Assembly (NCBI RefSeq): GCF_018812025.1
Contig: NC_063054.1
Span: 30,811,418-30,875,417 of the forward strand
Reading direction: 5' to 3'
DNA: 64,000 bases
Source: Megalobrama amblycephala
Lineage: Eukaryota; Chordata; Actinopteri; Cypriniformes; Xenocyprididae
Under the pieces are notes generated by a model. That model saw nothing but the letters and a program-made list of their open reading frames with translations, had not been told where the DNA came from and ran no database searches. Within the stretch, counting starts at the first letter, position 1. Each line of letters begins with the position of its first letter. Below are positions 1-11,169 of this stretch, one piece after another. The translations under genes were made by a program, and so were the position numbers.

Positions 1-414
1 GCTGCACACATCACCTGTCATTCACCGGGTTCTCAAACACACTTCAGCTGATTTACCGTCTTCAGCTAAACTGTATCGTTCACAGTTTGCACTTCACTTG
101 TCATCAGCTGCTAAGATGAAGCTTTCTAAATGTTGCGTTTTTTTAGACGGTTTGAAAGAACCTTAATCATACAGCTCAAAAACATTTAGCTGATTTATGA
201 TGCACAATAAGCCGAGGAAATGAAAATTAGTCCATGTTTGTTTCGCCTTTGAGGGAGTTTCTATGGAAGCCATATGGTGTCTATGCACCTGCTCAGCATA
301 GGCAGGCATGCAAATAACAACGGCCTGCAGCTTCTAAACAGGAACGAACAAGCCTATCAGGTAATGCCATGAAATGTATAACAGAAAACGAGAAGGTGTA
401 ACAGAATAATGACT

Positions 415-535
415 CACAGATAGTGAAATTGTAAATTCAAATTATGTAGCCAAATGTGGAAATGCAACAGCATGCATTTGATTATTTAAATTCTGTTAAA
501 TTCATTTGGCTATATAGAGTGAAACTATCTGTGTG
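415..535. repeat. Imperfect 120-bp inverted repeat (possible MITE)
   Basis: The two ends are inverted copies: CACAGATAGT at the left and ACTATCTGTG at the right. A second inverted pair lies inside (TATGTAGCCAAATG against CATTTGGCTATATA), around a centre containing AGCATGCAT. Together they can fold into one hairpin. Size and symmetry fit a small non-autonomous DNA transposon, but no target-site duplication is clear and I do not recognise the family. Confidence 0.45.
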
Positions 536-696
536 CATCTATTACAGTGAGAGTGAGAGAAATGTAACTGAATCAGCACTGAGGCAAAAAAGAAATTTCA
601 AATTCTTATGTGACTGAATTTTGGCCTTTCATTTCTCTTTAATGTCACATGCCTGCTTCACTCTGCTATAGCCATCGGCCAAACAATGAGGAATGA

Positions 697-722
697 CTCT
701 CTCTCTCTCTCTCTCTCTCTCT
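697..722. repeat. (CT)13 microsatellite
   Basis: An uninterrupted CT dinucleotide run read directly from the sequence. Confidence 0.97.
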
Positions 723-923
723 GATCAGCTTAAGATGTGTGACACACAGACTTGCTCCTCTGGTTGTTGGCTTGACCATGCAAGAGATTTGAAAGCTTTA
801 ATGAAATATGAATATATCCAAACAAATATTGATTTGTGTGCCACATGTATTTAGAAATGTTCACATTTTGTTTCCACGTGTTTACATAAACAAGCACGTG
901 CATGTGTGCACGTTGGGGTTCCG

Positions 924-945
924 TTTTTTTTTTTTTTTTTTTTTT
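924..945. repeat. Poly(T) tract
   Basis: A pure run of about 22 T. It lies just before a dispersed repeat that begins near 945, so on the minus strand it could be that repeat's A-rich tail. Confidence 0.95.
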
Positions 946-1215
946 ATGGGGACTTTCCATAGACATGATTTTTTTTTACTGTACAAACTGTATATTCTAT
1001 CCCATAAATCTAACCCTGCCCATAAACACAACCCTCACAGAAAACTTTATGCATTTTTACATAAAATAATAATAATAATAATAATTTATTATGATTTATA
1101 AGCTGTTGTTTTTCATCATGGGAACCAAAAAATGTCTGATTTCTGGTTTTGCCATCTTTGTGGGGACATTTTGTCCCCATAATGTAGGGTTTACCAGGAC
1201 CACACACACATAAGC
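945..1215. repeat. Dispersed fish repeat with GGGGACA hairpin
   Basis: The segment starts with TATGGGGACTTTCCATAGAC and ends with a hairpin-like TGGGGACA-TTT-TGTCCCCA followed by CACACA. It has an (AAT)n tract near 1066-1084. I recall this as a very common fish repeat, often next to CA microsatellites, but the family name was not verified. No coding capacity. Confidence 0.5.
1066..1084. repeat. (AAT)n microsatellite
   Basis: About six AAT units, inside the dispersed repeat at 945-1215. Confidence 0.9.
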
Positions 1216-1229
1216 AACACTCACCTGCC

Positions 1230-2480
1230 TGTTCAAAAGTGGGATCAGTAAGATTTTTTGATGTTGTTAAAAAAAAAAATCATACTTTCATTCAGCAAGG
1301 ATGCATTAAATTGATCAAAAGTGACAGCAAACACTTGTTTTTCTATTTCAAATAAAGCTGAACTTTCTATTCATCGAATCCTGAAAAAAAATTGTCATGG
1401 TTTCCACACACACAAAAATAAGCAGCACAACTGCTTTCCAAATTGATAATAATAAATGTTTTTTGAGCAGCAAATCAGCATGATCATGTGACAGTAATGA
1501 TGCAGAAAATTAAAGCTGCAGTCTGTAAGTTTTGCCTCTTTGTCGCCATCTCTGTTGGAAACCTACAATTGCAGTTATTTAATTATCTTCACATCAGTTG
1601 TGCATCAGCACGGCTCCTCAGCGCAGATGAATCTAATGCTTTGAGGAGAATGTGTGGCTAGTCTTGGAAGTATGACCAAAATAAGAATTTTCATCGGAGA
1701 ATGTCATCTGAACAAGTAAGTAACAAATCTGCCACTTTTGTTCTGACCAACTGAGGAAAAAAACAAAACATTACAATAAATCACGCTGCCATTGGTGATT
1801 AAATCTAACGATCGTTTAGCTCAGATCACATAAAACCGTGTAAATTATTATCATTGTTATACTTTGTTTTCAAATTATTAATGTTAACAACATCAGCATT
1901 GCGTGACTATGTGTATTTAGTGTGTATTAGTGTTACCTGTAGATTTCAATTTCTGTACAGTCTAATCTCTAATTGCCCATTTGTCATACCTAACCTCCCC
2001 GTTTCTTTTGAAGCCAATACGGAAGTGACTTAAACTGCAATTGATCGACTGGCCGCTAGGGACAGGCTCCAAAAGAGCGCAGAATCTCATTGAGCCCCAT
2101 GTTAAAATGCCCAACTTTACAGCAGAAAAAAACATGTTTACAGCCTGGTACAATAAGTGGTTTTGGTCTATACAGCTAATTTTGCTCTTCATGACAACTG
2201 TGAGGGGGGTGATTTTTTTTATAACTCATCTGTTTAAATTATATTAAACTTTAAAGTTCTGCATAATTAAGGGCGCAGCCACTTTAGGCTGGCTTTAGGT
2301 TTCAAAAGTGCTCTTATTTTTCGTCCATATTTTTTTTAGAGACAATGGTCATACCATACAATCCGCCATCAAAATGTTAAGTTTCATTATTCCAGCTATA
2401 CAGTTATTTTAAATTGTAATAATATTTCACATTATAACCGTTTTAAAATCTTACCGACCCCCATCTTTTAAATGGTAGTA
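1230..2480 (+). mobile_element. AAAAGTTTGG-family repeat split by an insertion
   Basis: Two pieces, 1230-1510 and about 2380-2480, match the left and right parts of the repeat found nearly complete at 43385-43917. The left piece carries ATTCAGCAAGGATGCATTAA and GAGCAGCAAATCAGCATGAT. The right piece carries ACAGTTATTTTAAATTGTAA. Between them sits about 870 bp of unrelated DNA that begins at a TTAA (1510-1513), consistent with a later insertion. The right edge of the insertion is not sharply defined. Confidence 0.6.
1510..2380 (+). mobile_element. TTAA-flanked non-autonomous element, tentative
   Basis: The segment begins TTAAAGCTGCAGTCTGTAAG, the same start style as other TTAA elements in this window (TTAAAGGTGCAGTA at 22000). 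It contains a block (about 2000-2200) that I recall as a common fish repeat. No transposase frame is present. The right terminus and its TTAA were not located with confidence, so the end given is approximate. Confidence 0.4.
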
Positions 2481-2504
2481 TACGAAATAGTTTATTTTTT
2501 CAGT

Positions 2505-2665
2505 GTTTTTGGAATAAAAAATAATTACTAAAACCTCAAATGAAACTGAAAACTGAAAATCTAAAAATTAAATTAAAAAAAAATAATAACAGCTAAAAAA
2601 TTAAAAGCTAATGATATGAATAAAAACGGCAATGGTATATAAATACTACTAAAATAACACTACAA
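2505..2665 (-). repeat. A-rich dispersed repeat
   Basis: A low-complexity A-rich stretch built from ACTAAAAC/TGAAAACTGAAA-like words, ending in TACTAAAATAACAC. It looks like the complement of the T-rich stretch at 46930-47095 (TTTTAGTAATTTTGTGCTTT), which suggests two inverted copies of one family. Known as a common fish repeat from recall only. Confidence 0.4.
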
Positions 2666-3985
2666 TGTTTAGGCTCTCAATGAATGTTATCTGTTACAAA
2701 GAAATTTATTTTTTGTATACATTGTGAGGGGGGAGGGGGAATCACTGGATCTATAGAGGTTAAAAACCCACTGCCGTATGGTTATTGCATACTGCTGACT
2801 TTGCGGGGCTTATTCAATAAACATGACCAAGAAACCCTGCTGCAAGTCAGCAGAAATCCCACACATCCACTGCCTAATTCAAAATACACTTAACAGCTTC
2901 CCTCTCAAAGGATAAATTCAGATAAGACTTCCTTTCTATTGACACATCTTGCATACAGATCCCCTTGTTTGACTTCCTAATTGACATATCCATCATATAA
3001 TGTCATTTACTTTGATAGCATAACAAATTGTTGACATTCCTTGTCCTTGATCTACTGGCTATCATTATATTACTGGCAGGTCATTTGAAATTATTTCACT
3101 TTCAAATGAGATAATCCACATAACAAACTCATCCTTTGATTCATGGACAACATGAATAAGCATTAAAGGGTCTTTGGCATTTGTGTTGATAACCTCATTG
3201 AAACTACATTCCTCATTAACAAAAGGTCAAACAAATTCCAGCTTCAAAGACAAGTGTTCAACACCGTCAGGACAAGACAAACAGGAAGCGCCATACATTA
3301 GCACAAACTCATTAATAAATCAGCCGCAGAGTTTGTGTGCTTGCATTTATGTGTTTTGCATGGTTAATATGCATTTTCCACTCCAGTGAGCAGTACACAC
3401 CTCACTGCACTGACTGGACTGCATATCAGCACAACGCAACATGTGCATGACGGTCGGCAGGTGCATCACTATTTCTCCATAGCAGAGTGACTGCTAAATA
3501 AACGGCTTCTGCTATTCTTAGCTCTATTTATGCCATATCAGATAATTCACAATAATGCTGAATGCTTGTGCTATTAGGAGTTAGCGGACTGTTGTTTGGC
3601 AACAGGTGAAGCTCGTTGTTACACTTGCATCAAATGGCCATTCATGTGCAGAGGAGAGAGAGAACAGCACACAGTAAACCCTTGAAACAAATAATACTAA
3701 GTCAAAAACTAAGTCAACTGCTTCTTGAATTCAACTCAATGATTTTTATAATAATATCTTGAATAAAACTAATAGCCTATAATGAAAGACTGTCCTCTTT
3801 CTCTTTTTTTTTTTACAGGAGAAAAAAGTACATTGGCACTTTCATTATTAATGAGAGAAGTAACCTCATGAACGAATCGTTCGTTTGACTCAAATCTTTT
3901 TAATGAATCAGACGATCCAGTTCACAATATACTCAATGGCTGCATCTGAAATCTTAAAAATGCTTCCTTTGGAGTATGCATTCCA
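2666..3985. other. No gene or clear repeat recognised
   Basis: About 1.3 kb without a convincing coding frame. Short frames of about 70 codons near 2684 and 3174 show no family resemblance. The segment around 3870-3900 has a small AACGAATCGTTCGTT near-palindrome reminiscent of hAT remnants, too short to call. Confidence 0.6.
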
Positions 3986-5272
3986 AGGTAGGAAGGCATC
4001 AATCCAATGTTAGCTTTACTTCCTGTCTCCTGAGATACCTTCATCTGATCGATTTTTCGAAGGCAGTATAGACGTATTCTTCCCTGCCTTTGATATTCCA
4101 CAATCCTGTGCTTTCCATTCTGTGACAGTTGAGCAAAAAACAAAGAAGGCATCTGAAAGTAGGGCCTTAAAAACATCAGCCAATCGTTTACTCGATCATC
4201 GCGTAAACAGTTGGCCCTCTGGCTTGTCAATCACTGCCGTGACATTCCTTGTGAGAGACGTGCGCGGATTGGCCCTCTGGCTTGTCAATCACTGACATGA
4301 CGATCCATGTGAGAGATGCGCGACTGCGAGCTCCAGTAACTTTCCACACTCCGCAGGCGCTGCATGCAATGTTTTTGTCAGGAGACAGGAGTAACAACTG
4401 CAGATTATGAGTCACCTGCGGTGAGTCCGACATAATGAATCCACGGCTTTAAGTCGCGCACACACTTAACGATTGTTAGGCCGATTATGAATGTAAATTG
4501 ATACTTATGACTGATCGCGCTCAAACGCGTCCAGTCAGAGCCAGTTGCTTTCAGTCTGCGATTACAGTCGGTGTTCAAATTCCATGTGAAAGTAGATAAA
4601 TCTGCTTCAGGGCAGGAAACAATCGCTGTATGTTGAGCACAGTCAGAATGTTTTAGCTAGTCGTTAAATGTGTGCCCGGCTTAATAACACAGCGAATGCC
4701 GGTGGTAAACACTTGTGTTCCGATACTCGTGCACGAGTTTTGGGAGGCGTTCCCTCTAAATGAGCTGTGAAGGAGGGGGGTTGTTCTTACCCATGCGCTC
4801 ATTTCAAAAACTCAGTCGACAAAAAGAACCTCTTTAGCACCTTTAAGTAATGACTTAGTAGGCAGCATTTGCACACAAAGGTAATTCACAAAACTGAAAC
4901 GGCAGCGTAGCCGTTTAATGATCTACAACAAAATAGCGCAAGCCTTGGTGATAACTAAGCAAATATTTAATTACTACAGTAGTAATTTCTCACTAGAAAT
5001 GACATCAGAACTGGAAAATATTGGTCAAAAACATACATTTACAAACAAACTGACCAACAACCGCAACTGTCAGATGCTATCTTTATTTTTTATTTTTTAT
5101 TTTTTTAGCTCAACTGTCACAGAATGGAAAGCACAGGATTGTGGGATATCAAAGACAGCGAAGGATACATCTATGCTGCCTTCAAAAATCAATCAGATGA
5201 AGGAACTGTATCTCAGGAGACAAGAAGTGAAGCTAACATTGGATTTGGACGTGCCTTGATGCCTTTCTACCT
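3986..5272. repeat. Long inverted repeat pair (about 170-200 bp arms, 0.9-kb loop)
   Basis: Left arm 3986-4155 and right arm 5071-5272 are reverse complements of each other with scattered differences. For example, CTTTCCATTCTGTGACAGTT on the left corresponds to AACTGTCACAGAATGGAAAG on the right. The loop of about 915 bp includes a 58-bp tandem duplication. This could be a foldback transposon or two copies of one repeat in opposite orientation. No transposase frame is visible. Confidence 0.7.
4211..4326. repeat. Two-copy 58-bp tandem duplication
   Basis: The word TTGGCCCTCTGGCTTGTCAA starts at 4211 and again at 4269. The copies stay similar through TGTGAGAGA and then GCGCG. A few substitutions separate them, so the duplication is not very recent. 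It lies in the loop of the 3986-5272 inverted repeat. Confidence 0.9.
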
Positions 5273-5827
5273 TGATTTACAGCTCACTGGAGAGGAATAA
5301 TGGCAAATTTCAATCTATCCGCCATATATGACTTGTAATGTAGCGTCATATACTTACACGAAACATTTCTGCTGTCTGTTATTATAGACTGCAAAGTCCT
5401 CAATCATGTTCATTATCTACTATTGATAGAGCCTATTCTTTTGTGCACAGCAGAAGAATTACATTCATTCTGTCGGAATGACGTAAGAGTAAGTAAATAA
5501 TGATGTTCTAATTACAATAAAGCCAAATTCCTTTAAAAGCACACATAATAGTTGCATTCAGGTTATGAATTGCATGTCAATAGAATGACGTGCGAAATCG
5601 CTCTTGTGTCGCTAAAAGCCTGCTGGACAAATGCTTGCAGCTGTGTTTTCGCACTTTTGTAGAATCAATAACGCTCACATACCAAGAGCGTGGATATGTA
5701 GGTGTTTTTTTTGTCTTCTGTGGAGCTGCTTATAACTGAATTGAACTATTTCATGAATTTTACAGCCATTGGACTGAATTGAATCAATACCGAACTGACT
5801 TCAGCTTACTAATGACACAATAATACA
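5273..5827. other. No gene or clear repeat recognised
   Basis: About 550 bp between the inverted repeat and the first Tc1-like copy. I see no coding frame or named repeat. Confidence 0.6.
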
Positions 5828-6630
5828 TACACCGATCAGGCATAACATTAGGACCACTGACAGGAGAAGTGAATAACACTGATTATCTCTTCATCACAGC
5901 ACCTGTTAGTGGATGGGATATATTAGGTAGCAAGTGAACATTTTGCCCTCAAAGCTGATGTGTTAGATGCAGGAAAAATGGGCAAGCGTAAGGATTTGAG
6001 CAACAATGGCCAAATTGTGATGGCTAGATGACTGGGTCAGAGGATCTCTAAAACTGCAGCTCTTGTGAGGTGCTCCCGGACTGCAGTAGTCAGTATCTAT
6101 CAAAAGTGGTTTACGTATGGGGTTGCATAGCCGAAGACCAGTCAGGGTGCCCATGCTGACCCCTGTCCACCACCGAAAGTGCCAACTGTGGGCACGTGAG
6201 AATCAGAACTGGACCAAGGAGCAATGGAAGAAAGTGGCCTGATCTGATGAGTCACGTTTTCTTTTACATCAGTAGATGGCTGGGTGCTTGTGCGTCACTT
6301 ACCTGGGGAACACATGGCAGGATGCACTATGGGAAGAAAGCAAGCCGGCGGAGGCAGTGTGATACTGTGGGCAATGTTCTGCTGGGAAACCTTGGGTCCT
6401 GCCATTCATGTGGATGTTACTTTGACACGTACCACCTACCTAAGCATTGTTGCAGACCATGTGCATGGAAACGGTATTCCCTGGTGGATGTGGCCTCTTT
6501 CAGCAGGATAATGCACCCTGCCACAAAGCAAAAATGGTTCAGGAAACAACCAGTTTGAGGTGTTGACCTGGCCTCCAAATTTTCGAACATCTGTGGAATG
6601 TGCTAAACAAACAAGTCCGATCCATGGAGG
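5828..6630 (+). mobile_element. Tc1/mariner-like transposon, copy 1 (deleted, 3' truncated)
   Basis: The left terminal repeat is intact: TA followed by CACCGATCAGGCATAACATT. The same sequence appears inverted at the right end of copy 2 (52682-52710). The body is closely similar to copy 2 at DNA level. It lacks roughly 260 bp present there: the text jumps at about 6112 from the GTCAGTATCTATCA motif to TACGTATGGGG. The right half of the transposase and the right terminal repeat are gone; similarity stops at 6630, next to a (TA)n tract. It cannot encode an active transposase. Confidence 0.9.
5978..6630 (+). pseudogene. Tc1-like transposase pseudogene (copy 1)
   Basis: Reading starts at ATGGGCAAGCGTAAGG, the same start as copy 2. 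An in-frame TGA follows GCTAGA after about 17 codons. A frame near 6284-6511 still shows the transposase stretch LPGEHMAGCTMGRKQAGGGS and further on WAMFCWETLGPAIHVDV, typical of the Tc1 catalytic domain. The internal deletion at about 6112 removes much of the DNA-binding region. The C-terminal catalytic acid is lost with the 3' truncation. Confidence 0.85.
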
Positions 6631-6639
6631 AATAGAATG

Positions 6640-6706
<67 letters not shown>

Positions 6707-6713
6707 TCTATTG
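6631..6713. repeat. (TA)n microsatellite flanked by inverted 10-mers
   Basis: An almost pure TA run (6644-6701) is bounded by AATAGAATGT on the left and ACATTCTATT on the right, which are exact reverse complements. The whole block is therefore one long potential cruciform. It sits exactly at the truncation point of Tc1 copy 1. Confidence 0.95.
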
Positions 6714-8245
6714 CAGTGAGAAATTGGGCCTCGCGCAGAACTTTTAATTCAAACTATTCATTCGCACTAGCATAGACTGCAGTTCATGGTAGGCCTATAT
6801 TAGTCACACTGATTCGAATGCGTGTTCCATGCTAATGTGTCTTGAATGGATAACCTCTAATAGACCTTCTTAATTCCACTAAACAGCATAAGATAAGACC
6901 ACCCTTCTGACTTTCTGAAAAGTGTCCAGGCTGACATGCTGCCGCTCTCATCGGAGACAGCGCGACGTGTTTACTTCTCCTATCAGGAATGTCTTCTCCT
7001 CTTTATGAGGCTGTCGCTTCGCTTTATTTAAAGAGCTGCCTCTCCTTTCTGTCACCCGTGGCTTGTGATTTTTCATTGTGATAGCACAAAATTAACTTCT
7101 GCGTGATGAGCAGTGTGGTGTAACGTACCTAAATGCAGAGCCGGTTTATTTACAAGGATGGGCAGACGTGAATAGTAATGAAAGCAAACCTGGAGGCTTG
7201 CGCTCACTTTAAGTTGCAGAGCTTTGCTGAAAAATGAATCAAAGAACTGAAAGAGGACAGGTGCAAACACTTTATGAGGCTGGCGCTGAAGCAGATCTGG
7301 TGTGCTTTGATATGGTACAAAATGATCAAAGTTAACATGGCTTTCCCTATCTTGCGATTTACTCGACTTCATTTGCATTCCTTTGATTCTGAAATGGTCT
7401 GTTTGTTTGTGAAATAGTCTATTCATGAGAAACTGCCTCAATACAGACATAGTTCTGCCTCCTCTTCACAGCAGCCCAATTCCAAAACCATAAAAACAAG
7501 TAATTCGAGTTTAATTATTAACCTTGTGTATGCTATAAAATGACATAACAGCAGTTGACTGTAATAGGAATGGTTAGGGATTTCAGTCAATAACTAGGCA
7601 ACTAGATCACATGATATTATGAGTGATTCAGCTGAATGACTTTCTCATTCTGTTTAATAGGCCTACTAGAAAGAAATATTACCAAAAAAATACTAATCCA
7701 AACCTAGAGAGTCATTATAATATTGAGATGTTCAGCCAACAATATTACAGTATCAGGGCTGGAATAGTAAAGAGGGGAACTTATCCTTGGGACAGAGGGC
7801 TTGAAAATAAAAATAATATCTTATTTATCATCATGAATAAATATGACATGGAGAATATAAAGGTTCCCAAGGTGCTCAGACTTGGATTTATTAAAAGTAA
7901 TGAAGTGTTCCATTATAAATGGGCGTGAATAAGCCAAAAGCACATGAAGAAATTATTCTTTTTAATTTTTATTTAGCCTGTTAAATTGTTTTTTGATGAT
8001 ATAGGATTTTAGGATGATATATATGATTTTCAACCTACAGTTGCAATAACATTTTAAAGATTTTTGGAACTTAGGGCACGTATAAACGACAAAGATGTAC
8101 TAAAAACATAAAAGTTTTCCTTTGTGTTTTTCGTGTACAGATGACAACGTTGTCAAAATGATCCACGAAAACAACTAAAAACGCTGTATTATGCTGCCAG
8201 GCCAGTAGTTGGAGATATATATAACATTCTTTGAATGTTTATTTG

Positions 8246-8247
<2 letters not shown>
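6714..8247. other. No gene recognised; one repeat-like patch
   Basis: Frames at 7073-7450 (minus) and 7623-7928 (plus) have no recognisable family features and no conserved motif. Around 8080-8210 the sequence (AAAAGTTTTCCTTTGTGTTT, then a perfect TGACAACGTTGTCA palindrome at 8142-8155) resembles a hAT-type fish repeat from recall. Confidence 0.5.

Positions 8248-8278
<31 letters not shown>
8248..8278. repeat. (TA)n microsatellite
   Basis: About 15 TA units. The preceding words AACATTCTTTGAATGTTTAT recur near 14944-14965, where they lead into a 59-bp tandem repeat. Confidence 0.95.
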
Positions 8279-8282
<4 letters not shown>

Positions 8283-9623
8283 GATTTTCATACTTAAGAC
8301 TGAAAGCTGCATTAAGGAAAAAGGTAAAACAATAAAATACATATATAAAAGAAATCTGAAGAATAGAAAAAAATAAACGTTTTCCAGACAGCATTAATGT
8401 GACCTTCACATAACAAGTAGAAAAATAATATATATTGGTTTTAATAAAAATCAACCCAGGGGACATAAAAGTGCCAATAGTTAACCAAAAAACATATAAC
8501 AAATAGCCAAACAACAAATGGAAACACATGTCCTCCTCATGCTTCTTGAAAGAGAACATCTCATGTCATGAGTCATGTCCCATCACAGTCTAACATTTCA
8601 TGTGGAGTGACAGCCATTTGTCAGACGGCATTCAATACAAGAACCAGACATGAAAACACACTGTTATTTACATCCTACACATCCTCTCTGGGTTTGCCAT
8701 TTATTCTGACTATTACTGTTCATGTTTTATAGAGGCGACATTTCAAATTAAATGAGGATGTGCTTGTGGTCACCCACTCACGGATCTCAAAGCAGTAAAA
8801 AGAGAGTAACGAATTATTGTGCTAAAACATGTTATACATTCAGAGCAAAGAGTTGAATTGCTGTAGGTTCAAACTGTCATGAAAAATGACAATATTTAAC
8901 TTCTGGTTACTTATGCTTATGGTGCCAGCAGGGACATTTGTTTTCAGAATAACTGAAGGTATTGCAACACATGCTATAACGTTTAAAATTATCTATATTT
9001 GTATTGCTCATCACAAGACAGTTACAGCCCTATTCGGACAGAAATGTTTTACATATATATATATATATATATATAGACCAATGATTTCAAGGTAGGGTAG
9101 GCAATGTTTTTTCAGTCTAAGTGTTTTTTTCTGGTCTGAATGCAATGATAGGATTTCAGTCCAAATGCAATGATACAATGTCCTACCTGCCTGTCAACGT
9201 ATGTATTTCGACACCTCTGAGCACATTCACTGAGTGCCACAAACAAACACCAGCCACCTTTTACAGTTCCTCCTGAACCAAAACAATAAGCCTATATGCT
9301 GCATTCATGCCATGTCATAATTACTGTAATTAAGAGATGGCAACCCATGACATTCTGAACCGTTCACATCTTCGGAATTATGCGTTTCTATGTCAACACT
9401 ATCAACGCTGAAATGAATCTGCAGCAGTCAGGTGGACAAGCTCTAAGTTGTTTACGTCTTTTATTATTGTAATGTTATTTGCTTTGAAACAAGGTAATTT
9501 AACACCCTCTATTGTGACGCTTTGCAGACTCTGTTCTGGTTGTGTGCATTCATGTGTTTTGGAACATGCACTGCTTTGGAGAGCGCGCTGAATGGAGGGT
9601 AGGATCAAATGTTGCATTTGATA
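8279..9623. other. No gene recognised; (TA)n at 9053-9075
   Basis: Only a short (TA)n run (9053-9075) can be named. The minus-strand frame at 8239-8559 reads partly through a TA microsatellite and has no family features. Confidence 0.6.
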
Positions 9624-9839
9624 CCGAAAATTTTCAAGTAGTGCTCGCTGCAGAGTATAATGACCTCCAGCTCTACCTCTCTGAAGCTCAAGGGTGGAGC
9701 TTAACCTGTTTAATGGGGTTATGGGTGGGGTTAGGGTGTGGCTGGGGGATGCAGTTCCACCCATTATGCTCACAGTAGCTCAAGAGAGGGGGAGGTGGAG
9801 GTTATGGCTCTGCAGTGAGTAGCCTCTCAAAATTTTCGG
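9624..9839. mobile_element. 216-bp foldback MITE
   Basis: The ends are inverted: CCGAAAATTTTCAAGTAGTG on the left pairs with the complement of AGCCTCTCAAAATTTTCGG on the right. The complementarity continues inward through CTGCAGAG/CTCTGCAG and the CTCCACCTCC-type tract. No open frame of its own is expected. Size and symmetry indicate a non-autonomous inverted-repeat element. Confidence 0.7.
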
Positions 9840-10117
9840 CACGTGTCTTTCGGGTTACATGTGTACCGACGAATACAGAGTTGTAGCCCATTAACCACTT
9901 CTAACCACCAATAATCGAAATAAGCTCTGTTTTTAGTTACTTTCAATAAGAAACAAAGTCTCATCCCTCAAATTCTGTCTATTTTTTCATGAAATTCAAA
10001 CAATAAATGCCGTTTTGGCGCTCTTTGATTGTGGTGTGACTGTGACAGATGGCTGTATAGGCGCCTCAATTCAAGCGGCAGCTCGGAGCACGAGTGAACA
10101 CGATCATCTCTTCCTCT

Positions 10118-11169
10118 TTAACCCTTTCATGCATAGAGGCCACTACAGTGGACAGCTATTCACATCAGTCACTACATTGGACGCTAATTTGTCATGCAAT
10201 ACACTGCCACCCACTGGTCAACTTTTGCAAGTGCAAAAAAAAATTCTCTAAAACAAGATGGCAGACAGAATAGCACATGTGCCTTGCAGGGGAGGAATGT
10301 CTGTCCATTCCTTCTATTCTAGCAGACCCTTGCAGGTACAAAAAATATGAGGACATCAAGCAACAACTAAGAAGCAATATAATTGTTAAAATATCCAAGT
10401 ATTGATTTTGTGATTTGAGGAAATTGTGATTAATCATGTGTCCACTCAAGTGGACATCATGCATCGCTGGCTATATTTAGAATACAATTTATTGTATTGC
10501 TTTTTTTTTTTTTTTTTTTGAAATATGCCATCTGCAGTAATGTTTTGGCAGAATATCAATTTAATTTTTATTATAGCAATATATTGTGCATATTAGTTTT
10601 ATCATGAGAGTGATGATCCTTGAAAAAAACTCTATAAACTGTACTATTAATTGTAGTCTAAATATAGCCAGTGATGCATGATGTCCACACATGATTAATC
10701 AATTTCCTCAAATCACAAAATCAATACTTGGATATTTTAAAAATGATATTGCTCCTTGATGTCCTGATGTTTTTTAGTCAATACAGTGGCAGTGGACCCT
10801 AATGTATCATGCAACACACTGCCACCAACTGGTCAACTTTTGCAAGTGCAAAAAAAAAAAAAAAAACAGATTGTTAAAAGTTCTGGAATATGTTCAAAAT
10901 ACATGAACACAATGTTAAAGAGCAAAAAAACATGTTGTATAGTGTTTACAATATTTATTTTTAATAATTGTTTTCTCAAAACAATTTTTGAGAAATGAGC
11001 TCATTGGTTCCTCAAATGCGCGTTGTCCACTCTAGTGGACATTTCACCAACTCCTTGAAAAATGCATGTTTGAAAAAAATGAAGGTTTTTTCATGCCTAA
11101 AGAGTAATAAAAACACTTTTGAAAAAAATCCTGAAGTAGCCTTTCATAATTCGTGCATGAAAGGGTTAA
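10118..11169. mobile_element. Composite TTAA-flanked (piggyBac-like) non-autonomous element
   Basis: TTAA (10118-10121) is followed by CCCTTTCATGCA, and the right end reads TGCATGAAAGGG followed by TTAA (11166-11169). These are the tetranucleotide target and terminal inverted repeat expected of piggyBac-superfamily elements. Inside is an inverted pair of about 100 bp (10370-10480 and 10658-10757), plus a direct pair (10189-10245 and 10801-10860, both with ACTGGTCAACTTTTGCAAGT). Three palindromes of the type GTCCACT-NN-AGTGGAC lie at 10139, 10440 and 11025. No transposase frame is present. The internal structure suggests fusion or duplication of an older element. Confidence 0.8.

Noticed and set aside
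9660..9780. G-rich GGGGTTAGGGTGTGG stretch as a regulatory or quadruplex site
   Set aside because: It lies inside the foldback MITE and has no independent support.
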